A stretch of 64,000 nt of DNA from Emticicia aquatilis (GTDB lineage: Bacteria > Bacteroidota > Bacteroidia > Cytophagales > Spirosomataceae). Each line of letters starts with the position of its first letter. Positions within the stretch are counted from its first letter, which is position 1. A program made the translations under genes and the position numbers. Shown one piece after another: positions 53,401-61,827 of the stretch. Where the stretch lies: positions 806,001-870,000 of the forward strand of contig NZ_BMKK01000001.1 of NCBI RefSeq assembly GCF_014644295.1, written 5' to 3'. The notes under the pieces were generated by a model that saw only the letters and a program-made list of their open reading frames with translations, did no database searches and was not told where the DNA came from.

Positions 53401-54333
53401 GGTAATGACCTATTAGGTATAAAGAGGTTGCAGGAAAGAAAAATAATTGTCCCAATTGAAAGTTATACAAAACGCAATACAAGAGTAATTGGAGGGAGTT
53501 ATATAGAGTTTAACAGTGTAGAGTCGCTTGTAGGACTTCCATCTAAAACATTTCAATTGGAATTATCTACATCTTCCACTTCTTTTACGCCTGTCACAGT
53601 AAATGCTGGCACTATTACAAAAAATAGCAATTATGTTTTAAAATCAACTTTTAGTGAATATTCAGATTATGGATTACCAATAAGGTTTAATGCTACTGAC
53701 GCTCCAGAAACTAAAATTATTTATGGAATAAGTGGGCAAAGTTTTTTACCCTCGGAAGTTATTACCGCATTTGGTACTACATTATCACGTTCTACAAAAT
53801 TTGAACACATTCCATTGTTTGGAACTTCAAAAATAACAGCCCCAGATAACTCATTTACCACAACTGAATTTGATGAAATAGGTAGAGTAAGAGCAGTAAA
53901 AGACTTAGATGGTAATATTCGTAAAAGTTATAATTATAATTATGCAGAAAAAACTCTGGCAAATAGAACTTTTAGTGTGACAATGAATGTAACAAATAAT
54001 GGTTCTCTGATTACTACAAAAACTTTATCAGATACAGAAACATATAGTTCAGCATCGAATGGAGATGTTTTAGTTTTAAGTGTTCTGCCAAATGAAGGGG
54101 TAGGAAGTTTGGTCATGATTGTGGACAACTCTCTCCATTGGAGCAGGAAAATCCTAAACAATTGGCCTTCAATTAGTGCTGGTGTAGATGGTATCCCTGC
54201 TTTTAAATATCCTGCATTAGGTGCTGCGAAACAAAAAATAGGTTTAGTAACTTTTACAATAACAGCTTATTCATTACCTGATGGAAAAGGTGATATTATT
54301 GGTTTTAGAAGAATAAAATTGAACATAGACTAA
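50404..54333 (+). CDS. RHS/YD-repeat family secreted protein
   Basis: The 1309-residue protein has a signal peptide (LIIVFYLGNYISNAQ) followed by the conserved start of this Bacteroidota family (NPYGNANISVPIYTLKEG, ISLAYDASGVRVDAQASEVG, LNWNLIAGGKITRVKR). Long YD-type segments follow, including YIEYSYGLHDCDNYF and FDEIGRVRAVKDLDGNI near the C terminus. Family members commonly sit next to DUF6443 RHS proteins, as here. There is no core-DPxG toxin tip, so it is probably a structural or partner protein rather than the toxin. It ends at a strong terminator shared with the convergent operon. Confidence 0.85.
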   Translation: MKTFYLKLRNVTLIIVFYLGNYISNAQNPYGNANISVPIYTLKEGNLTVPISLAYDASGVRVDAQASEVGLNWNLIAGGKITRVKRDKADETVRNFADAAPGNRFGGYKTEGFPDVDGLTTDNRFFYFRDLEPDLFTINVSGINAQFYLTNSGIAKNGTNVVLVSQNQDMTIEFTENTAASGVPNIDFPTNLDTWIYGWGSLNAQGKKYYISFKVTLADGTVYYFGETENQREYAFTYNTYKNSNYLSATRQATASYNNDVEKNAREDILAVNAWNLSRIVRPKGALTGTDKYQQITFTYARRAMVLPALAFTEDYSDNTCSPPAATILAYENSPIILKSELQSIESGQFKVEFNSTTVKALEGKVSNIKTIIPDYIDGSLANTNREDISGVNNNPNIPANIEIYTSHNIPAGNYPATDPLTQIPTSEALKHIIVYDKESANTNSIAFYFDYDYFTQNDDGKNTVLFTPEKPKRLRLKGIYQLKIQRTNGDPTSGELQPGYTFIYDPRNLPSKLDLRRDHWGYFNGTINASTNDGVLLTIGYPRNVSNMVENTNSLSCQNKFRDMEAKEEYKTLGTLLRMNLPSGGYIEYSYGLHDCDNYFTEKQIVNAQPVKIGLKKVGGIRVNQVNTYDPVTNATYITRYTYAKKDNPSESSGFLSVWPNYTYCRMNKVAAGTNVTGISFTNPDGTKWVPDREYYSASQYALIQSQYVNGLPVMYRRVKVEDIKIENGNEISNGYTEYEYNNNEQPPYMILQNGQMSFDVDNSSVVGKCFDAYYYLGYRYPKFDLTRGTLKAVRIYKNGLTNPLQETLYNYNVTDYNTNGPLGFIPINAAAIAPPYDVKFRDNRSAGKIIGRVVIGTGLAFAGNAVSQLGTVSSIMNATGNNSAFFSPLKELTPFNILVQILDGLLGTRIEDRSNYSIDKFKVPVGKIVLNNVINKSYDQSGLNPNETTTSYVYGSSNHAQITKTTTTHKPTPSSAVTEEIEQNISYSYDFNTTSATGNDLLGIKRLQERKIIVPIESYTKRNTRVIGGSYIEFNSVESLVGLPSKTFQLELSTSSTSFTPVTVNAGTITKNSNYVLKSTFSEYSDYGLPIRFNATDAPETKIIYGISGQSFLPSEVITAFGTTLSRSTKFEHIPLFGTSKITAPDNSFTTTEFDEIGRVRAVKDLDGNIRKSYNYNYAEKTLANRTFSVTMNVTNNGSLITTKTLSDTETYSSASNGDVLVLSVLPNEGVGSLVMIVDNSLHWSRKILNNWPSISAGVDGIPAFKYPALGAAKQKIGLVTFTITAYSLPDGKGDIIGFRRIKLNID

Positions 54334-54336
54334 ATT

Positions 54337-54364
54337 AACTAAGCTCTCTTTTGAGAGCTTAGTT
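54337..54364. terminator. Bidirectional terminator
   Basis: AACTAAGCTCTC pairs perfectly with GAGAGCTTAGTT around TTTT. It lies between the convergent genes ending at 54333 and 54372. Confidence 0.8.
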
Positions 54365-54371
54365 ATTATTC

Positions 54372-54758
54372 TCAAACCACAATAAACTCCATCCGTCCAT
54401 TCGGAATATCTAAATCAGCTACCCGCCTTTGATTGGCAGGTATAACTGCCAAAGGGTCAGATTGCCCCTCCAAGACAACCGATAATGGATTCGCTGAGCC
54501 ATTATAAACTTCAAACTGTGCCTGCTGCACATTTTGCGGAACAGTAATCACCAAAACATTTTCAGCATGATATGCAATCAATTTCTTATCACCTAGCTGA
54601 ACTGTATAATTCTGACGAATAATCTTGAAAGATTCTCCAGTATCACCTTTCGGTCCTTTCAAATCAAGCAAATAATGCCTTGTTGCTGCACCATCAAATA
54701 GCGATACAATGCGATAAACTCCCTTTGCTAAAGTTTTAGTAGTAGGAACTAAAGGCAT
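54372..54758 (-). CDS. Unknown protein with a short collagen-like motif
   Basis: The 128-residue soluble protein contains GPKGDTGES, two to three collagen-like Gly-X-Y triplets, and otherwise beta-rich sequence (VLVITVPQNVQQAQFEVYNG). Its start codon overlaps the stop of the preceding gene (TAATG), so it is coupled in the operon. No family is recognised. Collagen-like triplets near beta-rich domains occur in phage tail fibres and spore or surface fibres, which is only a hint. Confidence 0.7.
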   Translation of the reverse strand: MPLVPTTKTLAKGVYRIVSLFDGAATRHYLLDLKGPKGDTGESFKIIRQNYTVQLGDKKLIAYHAENVLVITVPQNVQQAQFEVYNGSANPLSVVLEGQSDPLAVIPANQRRVADLDIPNGRMEFIVV

Positions 54759-55840
54759 TACACCATCATAGAAAACCCCGCCATTCGATACAGAAAAGTA
54801 GCTCCTTGCGGATTTTCAATCATCAAAGTCAAATCAACTTGCTGATTTTGGCCAACATTTGGGAGAAACAAAGCATTACTAATACCTTCGGTCGGTACTC
54901 CTACAACCAAAAAACTATCAAATTTTTGAATCTGGTAACTGGCAGTATTCACTAATTTTGCATTACCAATCATCGACTCCTTTTCTGGACTCTGTACCAG
55001 TTCATCAATTTTGTTCTGAATCATTGCTTGAATATCCGCACTTGATGGATAGTCCAGTTTAGTGCTTCGATAAAGTCCATTAGTGCCATAAACCATCACA
55101 TGGCTTTCTCCCAATACATCCATCAAAAATTCAGTCTCATGATAAACTTTCACTGGTCGAGCAGCGGTATTCACAACTGCAAGAGTCAAGTTACCATCTT
55201 TCAAAGTCAATTTGAAAAATGGGTCGTCAATCTGCTGTCCATCATGGAAGTAAATCGTTGCACCGTTCTGGCTACCCGATAATTCAAAATCGCCCGAACT
55301 TTCGAAAAACAACTTAGGGTTGAGTTGTTGCATCAATTGGGGAGTTGAGCCAATCACGCCCACAACTTGGCTTGCCAAAGTTTCGGTCGGATTGGTTGTA
55401 TTTCCGCCACCAGTATTATTCCCTGTTCCCGTACCGCCAGAGTTTCCTGTACCTCCACCATTATTTTGATTATTAACAGTATCCGCACTAAGTTTGATTT
55501 GATAATCGCCATTATTCAAAATACTCTTCATATTAGTCTTTTGAAGCGTACTGGCCATATACCTAAGTGCATCAATTTGTGCATTAGCCCCCAAAAACTC
55601 TTTCAGCAACTTAGTACCCTCCAAAATCTGAATTTTGTAAGCACTACCACTTCCTGACTCCGAGAACAAGATACCTTTGACTGGCAAAACAGCCTTACCA
55701 ATATCAACTGAAACAGCCAGTTGCTCCTGCAAACTGCTAATTATCAACCCAATTAAGTTAATAATACTTGTATATTTTCGGGTTTTGCAATTCGCAACAA
55801 CCTCAAAACCTCCACCAGAGGCATTCTTAAATATTTTCAT
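54758..55840 (-). CDS. Unknown protein with Gly/Asn-rich linker
   Basis: The 360-residue protein has an N-terminal domain (about 1-120), a low-complexity linker of Gly, Asn and Thr (about 123-148), and a C-terminal beta-rich domain (ATIYFHDGQQIDDPFFKLTL, ESHVMVYGTNGLYRST). No signal peptide is seen. It is the middle gene of a three-gene operon of unknown function. The linker suggests two separately folded modules. Confidence 0.72.
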   Translation of the reverse strand: MKIFKNASGGGFEVVANCKTRKYTSIINLIGLIISSLQEQLAVSVDIGKAVLPVKGILFSESGSGSAYKIQILEGTKLLKEFLGANAQIDALRYMASTLQKTNMKSILNNGDYQIKLSADTVNNQNNGGGTGNSGGTGTGNNTGGGNTTNPTETLASQVVGVIGSTPQLMQQLNPKLFFESSGDFELSGSQNGATIYFHDGQQIDDPFFKLTLKDGNLTLAVVNTAARPVKVYHETEFLMDVLGESHVMVYGTNGLYRSTKLDYPSSADIQAMIQNKIDELVQSPEKESMIGNAKLVNTASYQIQKFDSFLVVGVPTEGISNALFLPNVGQNQQVDLTLMIENPQGATFLYRMAGFSMMV

Positions 55841-55871
55841 AAATTTTTCTTATAAGTTAAAAACAAAAAAG

Positions 55872-55907
55872 CCCTCCCCTTTTCGGGGAGGGAGGGGTGG
55901 GGTTTTA
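55872..55907. repeat. Palindromic repeat family R2, copy 5
   Basis: CCCTCCCC (55872-55879) pairs with GGGGAGGG (55885-55892) around TTTTC and is followed by AGGGGTGGGGTTTTA. It fills the gap between two genes of the operon and reaches the stop codon of the upstream one. Confidence 0.6.
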
Positions 55908-56682
55908 CACCCCTGTATCAACTTTTGCAATTTTCACGGCATTGTACGAGCCATTCTTCAAAGGATACTTTTCACCATTCACATCCTGAAAGAAGCTCAC
56001 ACCAACTGTCACAAAAATCGGAGAGGTAAGATTTAAGTTTTGGTTTTGCCCATCGCTGAGGCTCACATCTAAGACAGTCTCAGGTACAGCCGCATTACCA
56101 ACTTCAATAAAATCGCTTTCATCATCTAACGTTGTAAACTCCGATAGCTCAAAGTTGATATTCGAGGCACAGCCAAAGAAGCGATAATGCGTTGCACCAC
56201 GTGGGGCAGCAATCACAATTCTTGAGTTATGGGCAGGCATTTTTGCCAAAACCTCACCCGTCTGACGATTGACACTCACCTCAGGTTTAAGATAAACCAC
56301 ACTGCCAAAAATGGCATTTTGGTTAAAATCAAAACCTTCAAACAAGCCTGTTTCATCATCCAAAACCCCTCGTTTTCCACGAGCATTAACCCCATCTTTC
56401 TTAATTACCTCACTCATTTTCTGAGTAACACGAGCCGTCAAATATTTATCTGACCCTTGCGAAATCACGATTCGCATCGCAATCTCGAAGTAATTTGCCC
56501 GATGAAGCGGCATTCCCAAACTCTGCTGCATTTTCACGAGTACGCTCCATCGTTGCCGAATTGTTAAACTGCTCTTTTGAGCCTCCACCCGCCCTACGAA
56601 TAAGGGTTTTTCCACCTTGCGAATAACCTGAGAGTCCACCCAAGTTACCCTTGTACTTAATTAAACCAATCTGTTCTGCCAT
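55905..56682 (-). pseudogene. First gene of the unknown operon, split by a frameshift
   Basis: Two frames on the minus strand make one protein of about 258 residues. The N-terminal part (start 56682) reads MAEQIGLIKYKGNLGGLSGY and RTRENAAEFGNAASSGKLLR, the recognisable opening of a Bacteroidota family of unknown function. After LLR the reading must shift by one base near 56478-56490 to continue as IAMRIVISQGSDKYLTARVT in the second frame, which runs to 55905. The ATG at 56639 gives an out-of-frame N terminus and is not the real start. A sequencing error is possible. Confidence 0.8.
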
Positions 56683-56874
56683 ACTGCACGATACATTTTA
56701 AGTGTTGAAAAAAATTGAAACACCCTTTTCATGAAAAGATTTCGATGGCAAGATTAGATAATCTAAATTTTCTATAAAAATGCTTAGTTACAGATTGGTC
56801 AGCTTATTCCGATTTATGACCTAAATGCTTCATTTTTTGTTCGATTTTAGTAAATTATCTGATTATCCACTAAA

Positions 56875-59697
56875 TTGCAGACATTCGACCTTACATTTGC
56901 TTTGAATCCCAAAGAATCACATACACGCAAAGAGATTATTGATAAAAAACTTCTATCCGCAGGGTGGGACGTGGAGAATCCTCTATGGGTTATTAAAGAG
57001 TTCACTGTCGAGTCTTCAAATAACAATAACTTAAATGAACCCTCTAAATCTTACAATACTTTCAGCGATTACGTATTACTCGGCAAAGATGGAAAACCAT
57101 TAGCAGTTGTAGAAGCAAAGAAATCAAGTGTTGATGCTTCCATCGGGCGTGAACAAGCCAAACAATATTGTTATCACATTCAAGCTACCAAGGGAGGCGA
57201 TTTGCCTTTTTGTTTTTACACCAACGGACATGATATTTTCTTTTGGGATTTAGGCAATTATCCACCTAAGAAAATTTATGGTTTTCCTACACTTGATGAC
57301 CTCGAACGCTACGCTTTTATTCGTAAAAAACGGAAAACACTTTCTGGAGAATTAATCAACACGAAAATTGCAGGTCGAGATTATCAAATTAGTGCTATTC
57401 GTGCAGTCTTGGAAGCTGTTGAAAAAAAGAAAAGAAAATTTCTTTTAGTCATGGCAACTGGCACAGGTAAAACTCGTACTTGTATTGCTTTGGTTGATGC
57501 CTTAATGCGAACTGGTTGGGCGGAAAGAGTATTGTTTTTGGTTGATAGAATTGCCTTACGTGACCAAACCCTCGATGCTTTTAAAGAGCATTTACCCAAT
57601 GAACCTCGCTGGCCCAAACAAGGTGAAAAAGAAATTGTAAAAAACCGTAGAATTTATGTTTCGACTTATCCCACAATGCTTAACGTGATTCGTGATGAGG
57701 AGAAATCTTTAAGCCCACATTTTTTTGACTTAATCGTGGTGGACGAAAGCCACCGTAGTATTTATAATACTTACCAAGAAGTCTTAGATTATTTCAATAC
57801 CATTACGCTTGGCTTGACTGCTACGCCAACTGATGTCATTGACCACAATACTTTTCAACTATTTGAAACAGAAGACGGCGTTCCAACTTTTGCTTATTCG
57901 TATGATGAAGCCATCAGTCATATTCCTCCGTATTTGTGCAATTTTCAGGTAATGAAAATCAAAACGAAGTTTCAAGATGAAGGAATTAATAAAAGAACAA
58001 TTGCACTGGAAGACCAAAAGAATTTGATTTTGGAAGGAAAGGAAATTGAAGAAATAAACTACGAAGGTACGGAGCTTGAACGGAAAGTAATTAATCGAGG
58101 CACTAATGCCTTGATAGTTCGGGAGTTCATGGAAGAATCCATCAAAGATGCCAATGGGGTTTTGCCAGGCAAAACGATTTTCTTTTGTGCAACCAAAGCT
58201 CATGCACGACGTATGGAAGAAATTTTTGATGCCTTGTATCCTGAATATAATGGTGAATTAGCCAAGGTATTGGTAAGTGAAGACCCAAGAGTTTATGGAA
58301 AAGGTGGTTTGCTCGACCAATTTACTAATAATGATATGCCTCGTATTGCTTTAAGCGTAGATATGCTTGATACAGGAATTGATGTTAGAGAACTCGTAAA
58401 TCTGGTTTTTGCAAAGCCTGTTTATAGTTATACTAAGTTTTGGCAAATGATAGGTCGAGGAACTCGTTTACTCGAATCCAACAAGATAAAACCATGGTGT
58501 ACTGAAAAAAATAATTTTTTAATTCTTGATTGTTGGGACAATTTTGAGTATTTTAAACTAAACCCAAAAGGAAAAGAACTAAAAGTGCAAGTACCATTGC
58601 CTGTTCGCTTATTTGGTGTGCGTTTAGACAAAATCGAAAAAGCAATTGAACTCAACGAAATGGTGATTGCTAACAAGGAAATCGAAAAACTCAAAAAACA
58701 GATTGAAACTTTACCACAAAGCTCCGTTGTGATTTTAGATGCCAAACAAGAATTACGGAAAATAGAAACCGAAAATTATTGGAATCATCTTTCGGCTGAT
58801 AAAATAGAGTTTCTTAGAGCCTTCGTAAAGCCCTTATTCAGAACGGTTTCGAGTAGCGATTTCAAAGCCATGAGATTTGAAAAAGATATTGTTGAAGTAT
58901 CTTTGGCTTTTATGGCAAATGAAAAAGAGAAATTTGAAACAATTAAAGAAAGCATCATTGAGGTAATTGCTGAATTACCACTCTCGGTGAATGTTGTTAA
59001 CAAAGAAGAACAGCTCATCAGAAAATGCCAAACTAACCACTATTGGGCAACACTTACCGAAGAAAAATCAGACGAATTGATTCAAAAATTAGCACCTCTG
59101 ATGAAGTTCAGAGAATCAAATGATACATCGGGGCCAGCCAAGTTCAATTTCAAGGACTTAATAACCGAAAAAGAGTATGTCGAATTTGGACCACAACACG
59201 AAGCATTGAGCATAGCCAAGTACCGAGAACTGGTAGAGCAAAAAATCAATGAACTGGTGCTAAGTAACGCTCTTTTACAAAAAATAAAAGAGGGCAATGA
59301 AATTACAGAAGCCGAAATTGAGCATCTGACAGAAGAATTGCACAACGAACACCCACACATTACGATTGACTTACTCCGCAGGGTTTATAACCATCGAAAA
59401 GCTCAATTTTTACAATTTATTAAGCATATTTTAGGAATAAAAACATTAACTTCTTTTCCTGAAACCGTTACTAAAGCATTCGATGAGTTTATTGCACAGC
59501 ATAGTTATCTTACAAGCCGACAACTCCAATTTTTGGATTTACTCCGCAATTTTATTATTGAAAAAGGTGAACTCAATAAACGAAACCTCATCGAATCGCC
59601 CTTTACCCTGATTCATCCGCAAGGTATCAGAGGTGTTTTTAGTTCAGCCGAAATTGACGAAATTTTAACATTTACCAAAAACCTAATTGCAGCATAA
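56875..59697 (+). CDS. hsdR: Type I restriction enzyme subunit R (EcoEI-like)
   Basis: The 940-residue translocase/nuclease has an N-terminal PD-(D/E)XK domain (Asp near 65 in DYVLLGKDG, VVEAKKSS near 78-84), an SF2 helicase core (ATGTGKTRT near 194-202, VVDESHRS near 287, ALSVDMLDTGIDV, MIGRGTRL) and an EcoEI-type C-terminal domain. The start codon is TTG: a stop lies at 56860-56862 and no earlier in-frame ATG exists, while the homologous motif ESHTRKEIIDKKL begins only 13 residues in. The stop overlaps hsdM by one base, so R, M and S form one operon in the order R-M-S. Confidence 0.93.
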   Translation: MQTFDLTFALNPKESHTRKEIIDKKLLSAGWDVENPLWVIKEFTVESSNNNNLNEPSKSYNTFSDYVLLGKDGKPLAVVEAKKSSVDASIGREQAKQYCYHIQATKGGDLPFCFYTNGHDIFFWDLGNYPPKKIYGFPTLDDLERYAFIRKKRKTLSGELINTKIAGRDYQISAIRAVLEAVEKKKRKFLLVMATGTGKTRTCIALVDALMRTGWAERVLFLVDRIALRDQTLDAFKEHLPNEPRWPKQGEKEIVKNRRIYVSTYPTMLNVIRDEEKSLSPHFFDLIVVDESHRSIYNTYQEVLDYFNTITLGLTATPTDVIDHNTFQLFETEDGVPTFAYSYDEAISHIPPYLCNFQVMKIKTKFQDEGINKRTIALEDQKNLILEGKEIEEINYEGTELERKVINRGTNALIVREFMEESIKDANGVLPGKTIFFCATKAHARRMEEIFDALYPEYNGELAKVLVSEDPRVYGKGGLLDQFTNNDMPRIALSVDMLDTGIDVRELVNLVFAKPVYSYTKFWQMIGRGTRLLESNKIKPWCTEKNNFLILDCWDNFEYFKLNPKGKELKVQVPLPVRLFGVRLDKIEKAIELNEMVIANKEIEKLKKQIETLPQSSVVILDAKQELRKIETENYWNHLSADKIEFLRAFVKPLFRTVSSSDFKAMRFEKDIVEVSLAFMANEKEKFETIKESIIEVIAELPLSVNVVNKEEQLIRKCQTNHYWATLTEEKSDELIQKLAPLMKFRESNDTSGPAKFNFKDLITEKEYVEFGPQHEALSIAKYRELVEQKINELVLSNALLQKIKEGNEITEAEIEHLTEELHNEHPHITIDLLRRVYNHRKAQFLQFIKHILGIKTLTSFPETVTKAFDEFIAQHSYLTSRQLQFLDLLRNFIIEKGELNKRNLIESPFTLIHPQGIRGVFSSAEIDEILTFTKNLIAA

Positions 59698-61364
59698 TGT
59701 TACACAACAACCCAACGCTTAAAGCACTCATTAACAGCCTCTGGAACACCCTTTGGAGTGGCGGCATTGCCAATCCCATTACTGCCATTGAGCAAATTAC
59801 CTACTTGCTTTTCATGAAACGCCTTGACGACATCGAAACCAAACGTGAAGGTGATGCCGAATTTATCGGTGAAGCCTATACTTCAAGATTTGATGGAACA
59901 TACATTCCGTATGTGGATGAAAGTATTTTAGGGTTTAGAAGTAGTGCCGATAAAAGCAAAGAAGAAATTGAGGCTATTGAGGCGGAAATTCAAAAGCAAA
60001 AAGCACCTCGCTCTAAACAAGAACTCCGTTGGAGCTATTTCAAACGCATTACGCCAACCGATAAAATGCTGGAACATGTACGCTACAATGTTTTTCCTTT
60101 CATAAAAAACCTCAATAACGATGCTTCGCCTTTTACAAAACACATGGCAAACGCCGTTTTTATTATCGAAAAACCTACTTTATTGTTTGAGGCGATAAAT
60201 AAAATTGAAGAGATTTTTGTGGAAATAGAAAAAGATGCCACCGAGGGTGGACATTCTTTTCAGGATATTCAGGGCGATGTATATGAGATGTTGTTGAGCG
60301 AAATTGCTCAAGCTGGCAAAAACGGACAGTTTCGTACGCCTCGCCATATCATTAAATTAATGGCCGAATTGATAAAGCCACAATTAGGACACCGCATTGC
60401 CGACCCTGCTTGTGGCACGGCGGGTTTTTTGTTGGGTGCATACCAGTATATTCTCACAGATTTGGTGCGTAAAAAAGACAAACAAAAACTCGAACTCGAC
60501 GAAGATGGCTTTGAGCGTGGCACCTATTCGGCAGTTTTAGACGAAAAAAACAAAAAAATCTTAGATGAATCTTTCTTTGGCTTTGATATTGACGTAACGA
60601 TGGTGCGTTTGGGACTCATGAACCTCATGATGCACGGCATTGACAACCCCAAAATTGACTATAAAGATACCCTCAGCAAATCTTATGACGAAGCAGGGCA
60701 GTACGACATCGTGCTGGCAAACCCACCTTTTACGGGCAAGATTGACCGTGGCGATGTAAACACAAGCCTACGGATTGATACGCCAGCCAGCGAATTATTG
60801 TTTTTAGACCGTATATCTTCGATGCTACGCACGGGCGGAAAAGCAGCGGTAATTATACCCGAAGGTGTGCTGTTTGGTAGCTCAAATGCCCAAAAACAAA
60901 CCCGTGAGATATTGCTAAAAGACAACCAACTGGAAGCGGTTATCTCGCTACCAAGTGGGGCTTTTAAGCCTTATACGGGCGTAAAAACTGCTATTTTGGT
61001 GCTAACCAAAGTAGAAGAAAAAAGCAAAACTTGGCATACCGAAAAAGTATGGTTTTATGAACTACAAAGCGATGGTTACTCATTAGACGACAACCGCCGC
61101 CGACTAAAGACCAGCCCATTGCCCGAAGCAGTAAATGCTTTTGACGACAGAAAACAAAACCTAAGCCCTGACCGAAAAACGCACTTCTATGTACCGCTTG
61201 CCGAAATACAAGCCAACGACTTAGACTTGAGTTTTAACCGATACAAAGAATACGAATACGTGGAGCAAACCTATGAGCCGCCCAAAGAAATATTGGCAGC
61301 ATTGATAAAGCTCGAAAAAGAAATTTTAATGGATATGGAAGAATTAAATAGTTTGATAGGATGA
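59697..61364 (+). CDS. hsdM: Type I restriction-modification DNA methyltransferase subunit M
   Basis: The 555-residue N6-adenine methyltransferase has the HsdM N-terminal helical domain (TLWSGGIANPITAIEQITYL) and the catalytic domain with the SAM site ADPACGTAGFLLGAY (about 235-249) and the catalytic NPPF motif (near 341). It methylates host sites when joined with HsdS and supplies part of the restriction complex. Its end overlaps hsdS by 4 bp (ATGA). Confidence 0.95.
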   Translation: MLHNNPTLKALINSLWNTLWSGGIANPITAIEQITYLLFMKRLDDIETKREGDAEFIGEAYTSRFDGTYIPYVDESILGFRSSADKSKEEIEAIEAEIQKQKAPRSKQELRWSYFKRITPTDKMLEHVRYNVFPFIKNLNNDASPFTKHMANAVFIIEKPTLLFEAINKIEEIFVEIEKDATEGGHSFQDIQGDVYEMLLSEIAQAGKNGQFRTPRHIIKLMAELIKPQLGHRIADPACGTAGFLLGAYQYILTDLVRKKDKQKLELDEDGFERGTYSAVLDEKNKKILDESFFGFDIDVTMVRLGLMNLMMHGIDNPKIDYKDTLSKSYDEAGQYDIVLANPPFTGKIDRGDVNTSLRIDTPASELLFLDRISSMLRTGGKAAVIIPEGVLFGSSNAQKQTREILLKDNQLEAVISLPSGAFKPYTGVKTAILVLTKVEEKSKTWHTEKVWFYELQSDGYSLDDNRRRLKTSPLPEAVNAFDDRKQNLSPDRKTHFYVPLAEIQANDLDLSFNRYKEYEYVEQTYEPPKEILAALIKLEKEILMDMEELNSLIG

Positions 61365-61750
61365 AAACAGAAAAATTTAAAGATTTATATTTTTTCCAAA
61401 GCAAATCATCAATTCAGGCTGGTGAGGGCATTTCTGACGGAGAGTTTCCTTTTTATACATCAAGTGAGAAACTAACAAAAAGTCTTAATAGTAGCCAATT
61501 TAATACCCAAGCACTTGTATTTGGCACTGGAGGTAAAGCCAATATTCATTATGCTAAAGGAAGATTTTCTGTATCAACTGATTGTTTGGTTGCTTCAAGT
61601 AAACAAGAGCATGTAAACATCAAATTCGTTTATTACTATCTGTTTGGTAATCTACACATTTTCAGCACTAAGTGTTTACTAAACTTTGATGGGGTCGGCA
61701 TTGCGGACAATCGGGCGGCGTTCCGCTTCGATTCCCCTCGGAGCTACTAA
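61361..61750 (+). pseudogene. hsdS: Truncated type I specificity subunit HsdS
   Basis: Only the first part of a target-recognition domain remains. Residues 1-112 read as HsdS (GEFPFYTSSEKLTKSLN, LVFGTGGKANIHYAKGRFSV, FVYYYLFGNL), but the sequence then leaves the family after NFDGVGI and ends in ADNRAAFRFDSPRSY. Normal HsdS is about 400 residues with two recognition domains and conserved helices, all missing here. The break coincides with repeat R4, suggesting deletion or insertion at that site. The system probably lacks specificity unless another hsdS exists elsewhere. Confidence 0.88.
61711..61726. repeat. Repeat family R4, copy 2
   Basis: The 16-nt sequence is identical to 36764-36779 and lies exactly where the hsdS coding sequence loses homology. 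Confidence 0.5.
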
Positions 61751-61796
61751 CGGACATAATTCCTTGTATTTCAAGCAATTATGTCCGTTTTTATTT
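61749..61796 (+). terminator. Rho-independent terminator of the hsd operon
   Basis: AACGGACATAATT (61749-61761) pairs perfectly with AATTATGTCCGTT (61777-61789) and a T-rich tail follows. It starts inside the last two codons of the truncated hsdS. Confidence 0.85.
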
Positions 61797-61827
61797 AAAA
61801 TTGTATCACCCTCCTCTTCAACCAAAA

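Noticed and set aside
55905-56639. 244-codon frame taken as a complete gene from ATG 56639
   Set aside because: Its first 50 or so codons are an out-of-frame reading of the real N terminus (start 56682); the homologous sequence begins only after the frameshift.
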